NCBI GenBank assembly: GCA_031285105.1
Contig: JAITWV010000046.1
Span: forward strand, 1 to 7,991
Source: Streptococcaceae bacterium
GTDB lineage: Bacteria; Bacillota; Bacilli; Lactobacillales; Streptococcaceae
Length of the DNA: 7,991 nucleotides
Direction: 5' to 3'
Shown here: positions 1 through 7,854 of the stretch, piece by piece
Layout of the letters: every line of letters begins with the position of its first letter
Numbering within the stretch: position 1 is the stretch's first letter
The notes under the pieces: generated by a model
What the model was told of the DNA's origin: nothing
Seen by the model: only the letters and a program-made list of their open reading frames with translations
The model's database searches: none
Program-made: the position numbers and the translations under genes

Positions 1-31
1 CTAAAGAAAAAGTTAGAATAAGCTAAAAGAA

Positions 32-71
32 AAACCAACAAGTTGAAAGACTCAATTCAACTTGTTGGTTT
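32..71 (-). terminator. Rho-independent terminator of the M14 peptidase gene
   Basis: Positions 32-47 and 56-71 are perfect reverse complements (16 bp) around an 8-nt loop. Read on the minus strand, the hairpin is followed directly by TTTTTCTTTT, the T-tract of an intrinsic terminator. It lies 85 bp beyond the stop codon of the minus-strand peptidase gene. One arm is also the last unit of the 22-bp tandem repeat array, so terminator and array share sequence. No comparable T-tract follows the hairpin in the plus direction, so it looks one-directional. Positions 1-31 are A-rich and hold nothing else that I can assign. Confidence 0.85.
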
Positions 72-150
72 ACCCAATTCAACTTGTTGATTTACTCATT
101 TCAACAAGTTGTTTTATTCAATTCAATTTGTTGCTTTATCCAATTCAAAC
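54..150. repeat. 22-bp tandem repeat array, four copies plus a partial fifth
   Basis: Units start at 54, 76, 98 and 120, each exactly 22 bp, with a 9-bp partial unit at 142-150. The shared pattern on the plus strand is AATTCAACTTGTTG, one variable base, TTTA, then a pyrimidine-rich end. Units 1 and 2 are almost identical. Unit 3 (98-119) carries the reverse complement of the core, CAACAAGTTG, because the core is nearly palindromic. Unit 4 reads CAATTTGTTG. An inverted copy at 32-47 pairs with unit 1 to form the terminator. Units 2 and 3 can form a second hairpin (80-90 with 101-111, 11 bp). The array ends 6 bp from the peptidase stop codon, so it would lie in that gene's 3' untranslated RNA. 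Its function is unknown. Confidence 0.85.
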
Positions 151-156
151 GTTTAT

Positions 157-3100
157 TTATAAAATTTCAAATCCTCGAACGTTTGAACCGTTTCCGCGAA
201 TATCAAATCGTAACACTTGACCATTGCTAAGAGTAACTTCTCCTGAAACATTACGGTTATTGACATTGGTTGCTAGAACAATATCAATTCCGTTAATTTG
301 CAGTCTCAATTCACCATCAACTAATGGAAGATTATCTGGTGTTAAACCATTTTCCAAAATACCTGGCGCTAAATCGCGTAATAGGTCAGCCATTGGTGTA
401 ACGATACCAAATGATAAGTTTCCTTGTGCTGAAATGCCGTAGCTGTTTTCGACATACCAATGAACAAATTCCATTTCTGGGTTGATTGTAATCGCGCCAG
501 TGTACTCTTTCCAATCGTCAGCTTCATTAAATACTGGTGCTTGTGGGTTATTTGAAACTTTGAACATTGTACGAGTAATTGTTGCATCAGATTCTCTTAC
601 TTCACTTGCTACTGCGTTTAATTCAACGCTTGTTCCGTCAATTGTTGCGTTTACAAATGGACGTGCTTGATCTTGGATATTGCTTGTGTGCATAAATGCG
701 GCAGTTGCAAAAATATTGTGGTACGCTTGTGAATGTGCACGGTTAAAGATGTTTGTACCAAAGACTGTTGTTGGTACACCTGCATTACTTAAACCAGTAA
801 ATGAAATTGCACGACCTACTGTGTTATTTTGGTTTGCCGCACCTTGCCACCATCCACCTAAGAAGACGTCTGAGAATGCTCCATCTGCTACAGTTACTAG
901 TGGCGTTGTTTCAGTTGGAATGCTTGCAAATGTTGTTGCGCCAATTAAGTACGCGGCATCTTGAGCATTATTGTGCGTTGTAATTTTGCTTGATTGTGAC
1001 CAGTTCGCTTGGAAAGTTCCCTCACGAGATGCTGGAATGTTGTTGCTTGTTGTACCACGTCCGGCAAAAAGATTGGTGACTGCTGCAGTTGCGGCGTTGG
1101 TTTGAACGTTAATGGTTGGAATATTATGTGTGTTTGAAATATTCCAAGCAGCGGCAAAGTTTTGATTGTGGTTAACGATAATGTTAAAGTCTACACCTGG
1201 TGTCATTGCTGCAAGTTGCGCATTTGATGTAACTACCGTATGCTCAAATCCTAAATCTCTCATAATATATGGAGCTGGCGAGAATAAACCTTGCATTAAT
1301 GGTTGAGGAGCTTTCAATAAGGCAATACGTGGTTGAACAACTCTTTCAACAGACGCTGGGATTGCTTCTAATGCTGTTGTTTCAATAAAGCGATCTGCTA
1401 AAATTTCTTCATTCAATGCTGCACGAGGAACAATAAAGTCACCCGTTAACCCTTCTTGTGCATAAGAAGTTAACATATGAATTTCAACATCGGCACGTAA
1501 TAGGTCATTGATTAAACGAACGCTATCTTGTGAATTATTACGAATCGTTACATAAGTACTTTGTGTATCAGCTAAAGTCGTTGCTGGTACACTTAGCTCA
1601 CTTACAGGAGTCGTTACCCCATCAAATAAACCTTGAGACCAAATAGATTCTGCATTAAATCCACGTAAATGTGGGAAGTTCATGGTAATTTCAGCATACA
1701 TTGCGGTAAAGAATGATGCATCATAGCCAGTTTCTAACATCGTATTCACATATCCACGATGCGCTTGTCTCATATCAATGACATAAGTGCCAGTAGGGAA
1801 TGTTGTACCATCATGTGTAATTGGTGCGGTTGTACGCTCAATGTGCACTTGATGACGCTCTAATTTTTCTAACATATTGTAAGCTTCTAAGTTGTTCATT
1901 TGGTTAAATGAGTCAACTGGAATCACCCAATAATCTGGGAAGAAACTTAATCCTTCTTGACGTGGACGACCGATTACCGTTGGTGGTGAGGTAAATGGAT
2001 TTCTGAAGAATGGGTCAACCAAATCTGCATAATCCGCATTTGTCATACCACGGCGTTTGTATTCTAATTTGTTTAAGAATAATTCATCAAATTCATCCAT
2101 TGCGTGATCTAAGAATGCCCATCCCATCGCAATATTGGCATCTAAACTGTCTTGGTTCGTATGTGGAATTTCAAGGGTAAATCCTAAAATACCAAACATT
2201 GATAAGAAAATTGGCATATACATTGGACCGCCATCATCCCAGCCGTCAGTCATGTGTTCTGCTGGAATTAGGTAACGCTCATAAGCTCCTGAAATTGATG
2301 CACGTCCCATAATATGTGCAGCACGAAGCATTGCTGGTTGTAATAAATCATACTCATAGTTCGGGTTGTGTGGTCCAGTTGTTGGCTCGATTAACATATG
2401 CGCTACGTGTCCGTGGAATTCAAGGAAAGCAATTGGGTTCCACTTCATTACGTCAGCGATTAATAATCTGTTTTCGATTTGCGTTTGGTAAGATGCATCA
2501 CGGTTTAAGTCAAAACCATAAGAGTTTCCACGCAACATGCTATCGTGTCCATCAGGGTTATTTGTTGGAACGAAAACGAAAATAAATCTTGCTAAGGCTT
2601 CTTCCACACTGATTGTTACAGTCGTTGTATCTTCACGAGTTTCTAAGTGTTCACGACCAACTGAGACATAACCATTTGGATGAGGTGTTGGTGTTCCCCA
2701 AATTGCGCCTGTCCTAATACCATGTGTTTGATCTTCTGTAATGGTTTCAAAGGTAATATATTCCTCATTTAACAACTGTTCGACCATGATTACTTGAGCA
2801 CAAACACCCGTTACTTCATCTGGGTGAATGTTGTTAAAGTAAAGTGGCAAACGATGAGGAACGCCATTTTCGACTTCTGTGCGTAATGCTAATAATTCTT
2901 CAAGTGAACCAGTCATTCTCGGACGTGTTCTTGTGAAATAGTCATTGACTGCATCTTGAGAGTCTGCAACCACGATATTCCACATTTCATGACCTGCTGT
3001 ACTTTGACCTAACGATGTCACATTGACGTGGCGATTATTGACCGTTAATTCTGGACCAGCTTGTTGTCTTAAATCACGTGCCCAACGATCCACCTCGCCC

Positions 3101-3963
3101 CATAAATGAAAATCATCATAAAGGTTTAGGTTAATTGGTAAAGAAGCGAGTGTTTCATCACCAATGTTGATGTCTAAGTCGAACGTCCCAATGACATGAC
3201 GCATCGCATTAGAAAAACCTTGTTGATTTGTTCCGCGATATCCTGCCCAAGGAATGTTGATATTGGCTGGATTTGCCGCTGGATAAGGAGAGCGAAAATC
3301 AATTGTTGTAAGCAACATATAATTTCCATCTTCGCTAGCAACTAATTCATGACCAACAAAATGGATGAAACGTTGTCCAGCATTATTAAATTGTGGACCA
3401 CCTAGCCAATTTTCAAATGCCAGACCTCCATATGTATAACCTAAATTATTTAAGAAATCTTCTTGAGAAATACCTTCTAGAGCATCTGCAGGAATTTCTG
3501 TATGGAAAGTAAATGTACGTCCATCCATTAATGCCGCGTTTTCAGCTTCTGTATACCAATTACCCGACTCACCTTGTGCCACCTCAAAACCAGCACCAAC
3601 TTGTCCACGATAACGAGCTTGATACTGTCCACCGTCAATAACTGAAACGCTTTCAATTGACATTACACCAATTTGTGCCACTCCAGGAATCCCTTCAGAG
3701 CGTGTTGCACCAAAGAAATGTGGGGCATTAATATCAATGTTTAGCCCATTAAATCTTGGACCTGGACTAAATTCGTCATTAGAGTCAGGCTCCCAATTTC
3801 GATGCGAATAGACACCTTCTTGTTGTAAAGCGACTCTTTCTTGCGCAACTTCATTTTGATAACCACCATTATCCACCGCCAAAACATTCAGTGGCACGGC
3901 TGGTAGCAACATAGCAAGCGTTACTGCAGAGGTAAGTAATTTACGTCTTAGCTCTTTTCTCAT
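157..3963 (-). CDS. Secreted M14-family zinc carboxypeptidase-like protein, 1268 aa, multidomain
   Basis: Probable exported metallopeptidase that removes residues from peptides or cell-wall peptides; the substrate cannot be read from the sequence. Residues 1-29 are a Sec signal peptide (basic MRKELRRK, hydrophobic core, VLA cleavage site before V30). About 30-280 is an N-terminal region I do not recognise. The M14 domain covers about 283-630: LGQSTAGHEMWN (318-329), zinc ligands H380 and E383 in HPDE, R478, the GFDLNRD motif (483-489), third zinc ligand H517 in FHGH, and catalytic E598 in TLEIP. All expected active-site residues are present. Residues about 877-1093 resemble the glutamine-amidotransferase-like module common behind M14 domains. 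About 1100-1187 looks Ig-like, and the final 80 residues are unassigned. There is no LPXTG or other surface anchor, so it is probably released. The only cysteine is C388. The start is supported by AAGGAG 10 nt upstream (3974-3979). At 1268 residues it is far longer than a simple M14 enzyme (about 300-400). Confidence 0.88.
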   Translation of the reverse strand: MRKELRRKLLTSAVTLAMLLPAVPLNVLAVDNGGYQNEVAQERVALQQEGVYSHRNWEPDSNDEFSPGPRFNGLNIDINAPHFFGATRSEGIPGVAQIGVMSIESVSVIDGGQYQARYRGQVGAGFEVAQGESGNWYTEAENAALMDGRTFTFHTEIPADALEGISQEDFLNNLGYTYGGLAFENWLGGPQFNNAGQRFIHFVGHELVASEDGNYMLLTTIDFRSPYPAANPANINIPWAGYRGTNQQGFSNAMRHVIGTFDLDINIGDETLASLPINLNLYDDFHLWGEVDRWARDLRQQAGPELTVNNRHVNVTSLGQSTAGHEMWNIVVADSQDAVNDYFTRTRPRMTGSLEELLALRTEVENGVPHRLPLYFNNIHPDEVTGVCAQVIMVEQLLNEEYITFETITEDQTHGIRTGAIWGTPTPHPNGYVSVGREHLETREDTTTVTISVEEALARFIFVFVPTNNPDGHDSMLRGNSYGFDLNRDASYQTQIENRLLIADVMKWNPIAFLEFHGHVAHMLIEPTTGPHNPNYEYDLLQPAMLRAAHIMGRASISGAYERYLIPAEHMTDGWDDGGPMYMPIFLSMFGILGFTLEIPHTNQDSLDANIAMGWAFLDHAMDEFDELFLNKLEYKRRGMTNADYADLVDPFFRNPFTSPPTVIGRPRQEGLSFFPDYWVIPVDSFNQMNNLEAYNMLEKLERHQVHIERTTAPITHDGTTFPTGTYVIDMRQAHRGYVNTMLETGYDASFFTAMYAEITMNFPHLRGFNAESIWSQGLFDGVTTPVSELSVPATTLADTQSTYVTIRNNSQDSVRLINDLLRADVEIHMLTSYAQEGLTGDFIVPRAALNEEILADRFIETTALEAIPASVERVVQPRIALLKAPQPLMQGLFSPAPYIMRDLGFEHTVVTSNAQLAAMTPGVDFNIIVNHNQNFAAAWNISNTHNIPTINVQTNAATAAVTNLFAGRGTTSNNIPASREGTFQANWSQSSKITTHNNAQDAAYLIGATTFASIPTETTPLVTVADGAFSDVFLGGWWQGAANQNNTVGRAISFTGLSNAGVPTTVFGTNIFNRAHSQAYHNIFATAAFMHTSNIQDQARPFVNATIDGTSVELNAVASEVRESDATITRTMFKVSNNPQAPVFNEADDWKEYTGAITINPEMEFVHWYVENSYGISAQGNLSFGIVTPMADLLRDLAPGILENGLTPDNLPLVDGELRLQINGIDIVLATNVNNRNVSGEVTLSNGQVLRFDIRGNGSNVRGFEIL

Positions 3964-4058
3964 TTTCTGCGTTCTCCTTTAATTAAGGTAAATTTTAATG
4001 TGATAATTAATGATAGTTAAATTAAAAACAATATTATTTATTCACTTTAATTTAATTA

Positions 4059-4088
4059 ATTATATACATGATAATTTGTGAATGTAAA
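4059..4088 (-). promoter_or_regulatory. SigA-type promoter of the M14 peptidase gene
   Basis: On the minus strand, TTTACA (4088-4083) and a perfect TATAAT (4064-4059) are separated by 18 bp. A TG lies just upstream of the -10 box but one base off the extended -10 position. Transcription would start near 4052, giving a leader of about 88 nt before the AAGGAG and ATG of the peptidase gene. The -35 box is overlapped by a cre-like sequence. Confidence 0.7.
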
Positions 4089-4097
4089 CGTTTTTTT
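4082..4097. promoter_or_regulatory. cre-like box (possible CcpA site)
   Basis: ATGTAAACGTTTTTTT fits the catabolite-responsive element consensus WTGNAANCGNWNNCWW at every fixed position except the C near the end. It covers the -35 hexamer of the peptidase promoter, a position where bound CcpA would normally repress. The match is in AT-rich DNA and has a run of T, so chance is possible. It lies about 230 bp upstream of the lipase gene start and is less likely to act there. Confidence 0.5.
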
Positions 4098-4325
4098 GAG
4101 ATGAACGATAGAATTTACTTGATTACATTTGTTTTTATTAAGGAAATATTAAGAAGAAAAAGAAACATTTGTGATTAAAAAATGATTAGTAAAACTTGGA
4201 ATGATTTCTTTAAAAGGATGAACATTTGTTACAATTTGATGACTTTTCTATTCTTTTCTATTTTTTCTTTATTTTTTGCGTATTTATAAATATAAGATAA
4301 AAAATAAAAAGAAGGAAGCATCTGT
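4098..4325 (+). promoter_or_regulatory. AT-rich leader region of the vWA-lipase gene with weak promoter candidates
   Basis: No gene is visible here. Candidate promoters for the plus-strand gene are TTGTTA (4226-4231), 17 bp, TATTCT (4249-4254), and TTGATG (4236-4241), 17 bp, TATTTT (4259-4264). Neither is a strong match. A TATAAA at 4285-4290 has no convincing -35. The octamer ACATTTGT occurs three times (4125, 4165, 4222). GAAGGA (4311-4316), 9 nt before the ATG, is the ribosome binding site of the lipase gene. Confidence 0.4.
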
Positions 4326-6491
4326 ATGAAAAAGAAAATCACCATTATGTTTTTATTGCTAATGACCCTTTGGTTAAGTAGCAAAACCGTTGATGCACAA
4401 AGCGAAAAGGAGGTATATGAACTAGCTAGTCCTACAGCACAAGTCGTAAGCTTTAAAGAAGAAGTACCCATTTCATTCACAATTTTACTTATCAATAGTT
4501 CTTATACCAATCGAGGGAAGACATTGAGTGAGTCTCAAAGAATATTCTCGCAATTTGTCGATGAATCTTTTGTTTCCATTAAAAATCATGAATTAGCTGT
4601 GATTAGCTACAATGAAGACGCACAAATTATAAGTGATTTTACAAATAATTCAACAAAAAGCATGAATGCAATAAATTCAATCATTTGTAAGGGAAGAACG
4701 AACCTTTCTTCAGCTTTAAAACAAGCCCAAATCATGTTTGATAACTTACCTGAGGATATCAATAAAAACATTTTGTTAATCACTGACCGGATGCCAACAA
4801 TTGGTGACTCGCAAGAAAATGGTCAATATACTAGCAATGATATTTACAGTTATAAATACGCCAATGCCGCTCATGAATTAGCTTTACAACTTAAGCATTC
4901 AGGGGTTAAAATTAAAACTTTTCTTTATACAGATAAAGTTAGCTCAACTACAAAAGAAATTACTCAAAAATTTTATGAAAATATTCAAACGGATGGTTTA
5001 TTTTTATTAGAAAGTAGAAGGCAAAACAATATTCAATTTATATTTACAAAATCAGACAAACTAAAAGAGATGATTTCTGGGATATTTAACTACAATAATA
5101 ATCAAACAGTTTTTCATTATAGTGATAGCTATTTTAAAGAAGATTCAACGGCAAACCTTTCCTATAATCCAAGCCTAGCAAGCATGTCATTAAATCTTCA
5201 ATTATCTTCTTGGCCAAGTAAAGGACAAAAAGATTACAGCAAAAAAAGTGAAAATGCCAAAGAATTATTTGATAAAATTGGCTTTGAACAAGTTAGAGTG
5301 AATTCAGGATACACAATCAAACCAACCAAAGATTCCATCGGAGCAATTGCCGCTCAAAAGAAAATTGACGATTACACTTTAGTCGCATTATCCATTCGTG
5401 GAGGTGGTTATGAGGCAGAATGGGCAAGTAATTTAACGATTGGTGCAAGTGGAGAACATGCTGGTTTTAATGAGGCAAGTAAAAAAGTTTTGAGATTTTT
5501 GCAAGCATATATTGAAGAAACAAAGGTTAACGGAAAGATAAAATTATGGATTACAGGATATTCTCGAGCTGGAGCAGTTGCAAATTTATTGGGAGGATAT
5601 TTAAATAATCATCTTGAAGCATTGCCAGAAATTAAGCTTGAGCATGAAAATATTTACGTTTTTTGTTTTGAACCACCCGCTGCTACACTTGAAGAATTTG
5701 GAGCGAAAGAAAAAAAACATGACAACATTGTGAATATTATTAATGATTTTGATATAGTCACCAAAGTTGCTCCGACAATCCAACCATTTAACTTTATTCG
5801 TTATGGAAGACAGTATTATTTGCCAACACCTCAAAATATGGGGGACATACTTTATCCAAAACTTCATAAACAAATGCTAAGTGAGCTTACAAAAATTGGT
5901 TACCATCAAGAATATTCCATTGATCAATTTGAAATGAAGAAATTTGAATTTAGTTTGTTTAAAAGGAATATGCTTGATAAATTAATTGCAAAAGATGAGG
6001 AAAATGACAAGACTCTCTTTCAATTCTTGGACGATTTTATTGAAAACATCTCTTTAAACGCTATAAAAAATCGACAATATTACACCAATGAATTACAAGA
6101 TGATTTTAGAACTATATTTAAACTTTTAGGAGCAAATGAAAAATTTGATGGGAAAATATTCTTTACGCAGCTGTTTATTGATACTTCCGCTCAATATTTT
6201 TTGAATGGTGCAGGAGGTGATTTGCCATATCGACCAAAAGCGCCACAGCATGTTATTTTTAAAGATAATATCGAAAATGCTTTAAAAGTTGCTGGTATCA
6301 AAAATTATGACGAAAAGGAACTCGCCTCAGTTGCTAAAACCTTAGAAATCTTCTTTTTAGATATTTTGTTTTTGAAAGAAAGAAATCAATTAACCACTAT
6401 TATTGGAAACTACCCGCAAATGCTTCAAGCTCATGAACCAGAAATCTGTTTGGCATGGTTGAGAATTGAGGATGAAAATTATGTGGGATAG
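4326..6491 (+). CDS. Secreted vWA domain-lipase (alpha/beta hydrolase) fusion protein, 721 aa
   Basis: Probable exported esterase or lipase with a protein- or ligand-binding vWA module. Residues 1-24 form a signal peptide with a VDA cleavage site before Q25. About 48-255 is a vWA fold: LLINSSYT (54-61) at the MIDAS position, GRTNLSSAL (T125) and LLITDRMPT (D154). The first MIDAS residue, normally Asp in DxSxS, is N57, and the last Ser is T61, so metal binding may be weak or lost. About 280-715 is a class-3-type lipase domain: SIRGGGYEAEWASN (356-369), nucleophile motif GYSRAG with S413, NDFDIV with likely catalytic D476, and H703 in AHEPEICLAWL. This complete Ser-Asp-His set suggests an active enzyme. 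There is no sortase motif, repeat or transmembrane anchor beyond the signal. The gene is divergent from the peptidase gene and visibly more AT-rich. No clear terminator follows, so some read-through into the permease gene is possible. Substrate unknown. Confidence 0.85.
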   Translation: MKKKITIMFLLLMTLWLSSKTVDAQSEKEVYELASPTAQVVSFKEEVPISFTILLINSSYTNRGKTLSESQRIFSQFVDESFVSIKNHELAVISYNEDAQIISDFTNNSTKSMNAINSIICKGRTNLSSALKQAQIMFDNLPEDINKNILLITDRMPTIGDSQENGQYTSNDIYSYKYANAAHELALQLKHSGVKIKTFLYTDKVSSTTKEITQKFYENIQTDGLFLLESRRQNNIQFIFTKSDKLKEMISGIFNYNNNQTVFHYSDSYFKEDSTANLSYNPSLASMSLNLQLSSWPSKGQKDYSKKSENAKELFDKIGFEQVRVNSGYTIKPTKDSIGAIAAQKKIDDYTLVALSIRGGGYEAEWASNLTIGASGEHAGFNEASKKVLRFLQAYIEETKVNGKIKLWITGYSRAGAVANLLGGYLNNHLEALPEIKLEHENIYVFCFEPPAATLEEFGAKEKKHDNIVNIINDFDIVTKVAPTIQPFNFIRYGRQYYLPTPQNMGDILYPKLHKQMLSELTKIGYHQEYSIDQFEMKKFEFSLFKRNMLDKLIAKDEENDKTLFQFLDDFIENISLNAIKNRQYYTNELQDDFRTIFKLLGANEKFDGKIFFTQLFIDTSAQYFLNGAGGDLPYRPKAPQHVIFKDNIENALKVAGIKNYDEKELASVAKTLEIFFLDILFLKERNQLTTIIGNYPQMLQAHEPEICLAWLRIEDENYVG

Positions 6492-6558
6492 TTTTGAAAT
6501 TTTATGAAGTTATGAAGACGATGTACAAAACTAATTTGTGAAATGATTAATTAAGTCA

Positions 6559-6587
6559 TTGCAATCATATTACAGGAATGTTATATT
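6559..6587 (+). promoter_or_regulatory. Extended -10 promoter of the AEC permease gene
   Basis: TTGCAA (6559-6564), a 17-bp spacer, then TATATT (6582-6587), preceded by TG at 6579-6580 to give the extended form TGtTATATT. The start point would be near 6594, about 45 nt before the preferred ATG at 6639. It gives the permease gene its own transcript, independent of the lipase gene. The rest of the 6492-6638 gap shows only a weak, bulged inverted repeat (6542-6560) without a T-tract. Confidence 0.7.
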
Positions 6588-6638
6588 AATGTTAGTGAAA
6601 AAATACACGAAAATATGCACAAGAAAGGAATCACACAT

Positions 6639-7688
6639 ATGTTAGAAGCAATTCAATCCGTATTGACCGACCAAGCCTTTATCGGTGCCGTATCAACCTC
6701 TGTACTCATTATCTTATTAGGTTATTTTTTAGGCAGAAAAGGGATTATCTCTCCAGCTGGCGGAAAAATGTTAGCAAAATTAGTTTTAACAGCCGCTTTG
6801 CCATTTTTAGCATTTAACTCATTCATGCAAAATATTGACCCAGAAAGTTTACGTCAAGGAATGAACTTATTAGTTTTAGGTTTTGTTTTCCATATTGCCT
6901 TAATTTTCTTAACGAAGGTTTTTTACATTAAATATCGTGGAAATGTTGATAAAAGCGATATTTTACGTGTTTTAACAGTTTTTGGTTCAACCACATTCTT
7001 TGGTATCCCAATTATTGCCGTCCTTTATCCAGAAGGTGTATTAGGTGCTTCTATTTTTAATATTGGTTACCGCGTATTCTTATATAGTTATGGCTATATC
7101 GTGACATCTGGTTTGAAGATGAAACGTGAAAATATTAAAGAAATGATTTTAAATCCAATTGTTATTGCGACTTTATTAGGGATGCTCATTTGGATTTTCC
7201 AAGATTCATTACCACAAGTAACCGTTGCTGGAGCTGAAGGACCAATTCAAGCTGCTTTTGCTCGTGTGGACTTAGTTGCTCCTTGGTTGTTCCGTCCAAT
7301 GACAACATTAGCTGGTTTAGCTTCACCACTTGCTTGGATTTCAATTGGTGTGACATTAAGCCAAGTAAAAGTGCAAGAAGCAGCAGCCAGCAAAGAATCT
7401 TGGTATTACTCAGTGATTAAATTAATCGTTATTCCATTAGGTGTAACCGGCATTCTTTTCTTAACAACAGTAACCGGTATTTTCCCAGTTGATTTCTTGA
7501 CAGTAGCAGTAACATTTTTGATGGCAATGACTCCACCAGCGACAGTAGCCGTAGCCTTTTCAATCTCATCAGATCGTGAAGCAGTTTTGTCATCAAACAT
7601 TTCATTGCTAGCAACCATCGTAACGGTTATTTTATTACCAATTATGTTGATTATCTTACAGGTAATTAATTCAGCAGGAATATTTTAA
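6639..7688 (+). CDS. AEC (auxin efflux carrier) family permease, 349 aa
   Basis: Integral membrane transporter of the AEC/PIN-like family (Mem_trans), whose bacterial members include malate and other organic-anion permeases; the substrate here is not determinable. About ten hydrophobic helices are visible, near residues 14-31, 46-64, 74-94, 110-130, 136-158, 168-188, 222-242, 258-279, 284-304 and 320-342, in the family's two five-helix halves. Family-like stretches are STTFFGIPII (117-126), LNPIVIATLLG (171-181) and AMTPPATVAVAF (296-307). The loop 189-221 is longer than usual and makes the protein somewhat longer than the typical 300-320 residues. I chose ATG 6639 because AGAAAGGAA (6622-6630) sits 8 nt before it. 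The in-frame ATG at 6615 has no ribosome binding site and would add eight polar residues (MHKKGITH). The gene has its own promoter and terminator, so it is probably monocistronic. Confidence 0.88.
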   Translation: MLEAIQSVLTDQAFIGAVSTSVLIILLGYFLGRKGIISPAGGKMLAKLVLTAALPFLAFNSFMQNIDPESLRQGMNLLVLGFVFHIALIFLTKVFYIKYRGNVDKSDILRVLTVFGSTTFFGIPIIAVLYPEGVLGASIFNIGYRVFLYSYGYIVTSGLKMKRENIKEMILNPIVIATLLGMLIWIFQDSLPQVTVAGAEGPIQAAFARVDLVAPWLFRPMTTLAGLASPLAWISIGVTLSQVKVQEAAASKESWYYSVIKLIVIPLGVTGILFLTTVTGIFPVDFLTVAVTFLMAMTPPATVAVAFSISSDREAVLSSNISLLATIVTVILLPIMLIILQVINSAGIF

Positions 7689-7749
7689 TAGATAAAAAAT
7701 AGAGATCACTTTTAAAGGGCACACAATATAAAGAACTATTTTAATTTAT

Positions 7750-7792
7750 AAGAGGAAAGCCAGTTTTATAGGCTTTTCTCTTTTGTTTTTTA
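7750..7792 (+). terminator. Rho-independent terminator of the AEC permease gene
   Basis: Positions 7750-7761 pair with 7771-7782 in a 12-bp stem with a single G-T wobble and a 9-nt loop, followed by TTTTGTTTTTT. It begins about 60 bp after the permease stop codon. The 5' side of the stem lacks the A-tract expected of a terminator for the other strand. Confidence 0.88.
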
Positions 7793-7854
7793 TTCAGATA
7801 GTGAACCGATTCCGAAATTGTAGAATATTTCGATTTTTTGACTTCTTGAGTTTT

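Noticed and set aside
1..26. Possible C-terminal end of a plus-strand gene entering from the left (LKKKLE-stop or KEKVRIS-stop)
   Set aside because: Two frames give equally short tails in A-rich sequence, with nothing to choose between them or to identify a product.
54..150. Possible CRISPR array
   Set aside because: The 22-bp units abut directly with no spacers, there are no cas genes in the window, and one arm is part of a terminator.
2316..2585. Plus-strand 89-codon open frame inside the peptidase gene
   Set aside because: It lies wholly antisense to the conserved catalytic region of the M14 domain and shows no independent gene signals.
4281..4292. 12-bp palindrome TATTTATAAATA as an operator
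   Set aside because: A pure A/T palindrome in very AT-rich DNA is likely by chance and matches no regulator site that I recognise.
4229..4495. Minus-strand 88-codon open frame overlapping the lipase gene start
   Set aside because: It overlaps the signal peptide region of a well-supported gene and its AT-rich leader. The composition reflects low-complexity sequence, and no ribosome binding site or family similarity was seen.
6542..6560. Inverted repeat after the lipase gene as a terminator
   Set aside because: The stem is short, AT-only except for one or two pairs, bulged, and has no T-tract; it overlaps the permease -35.
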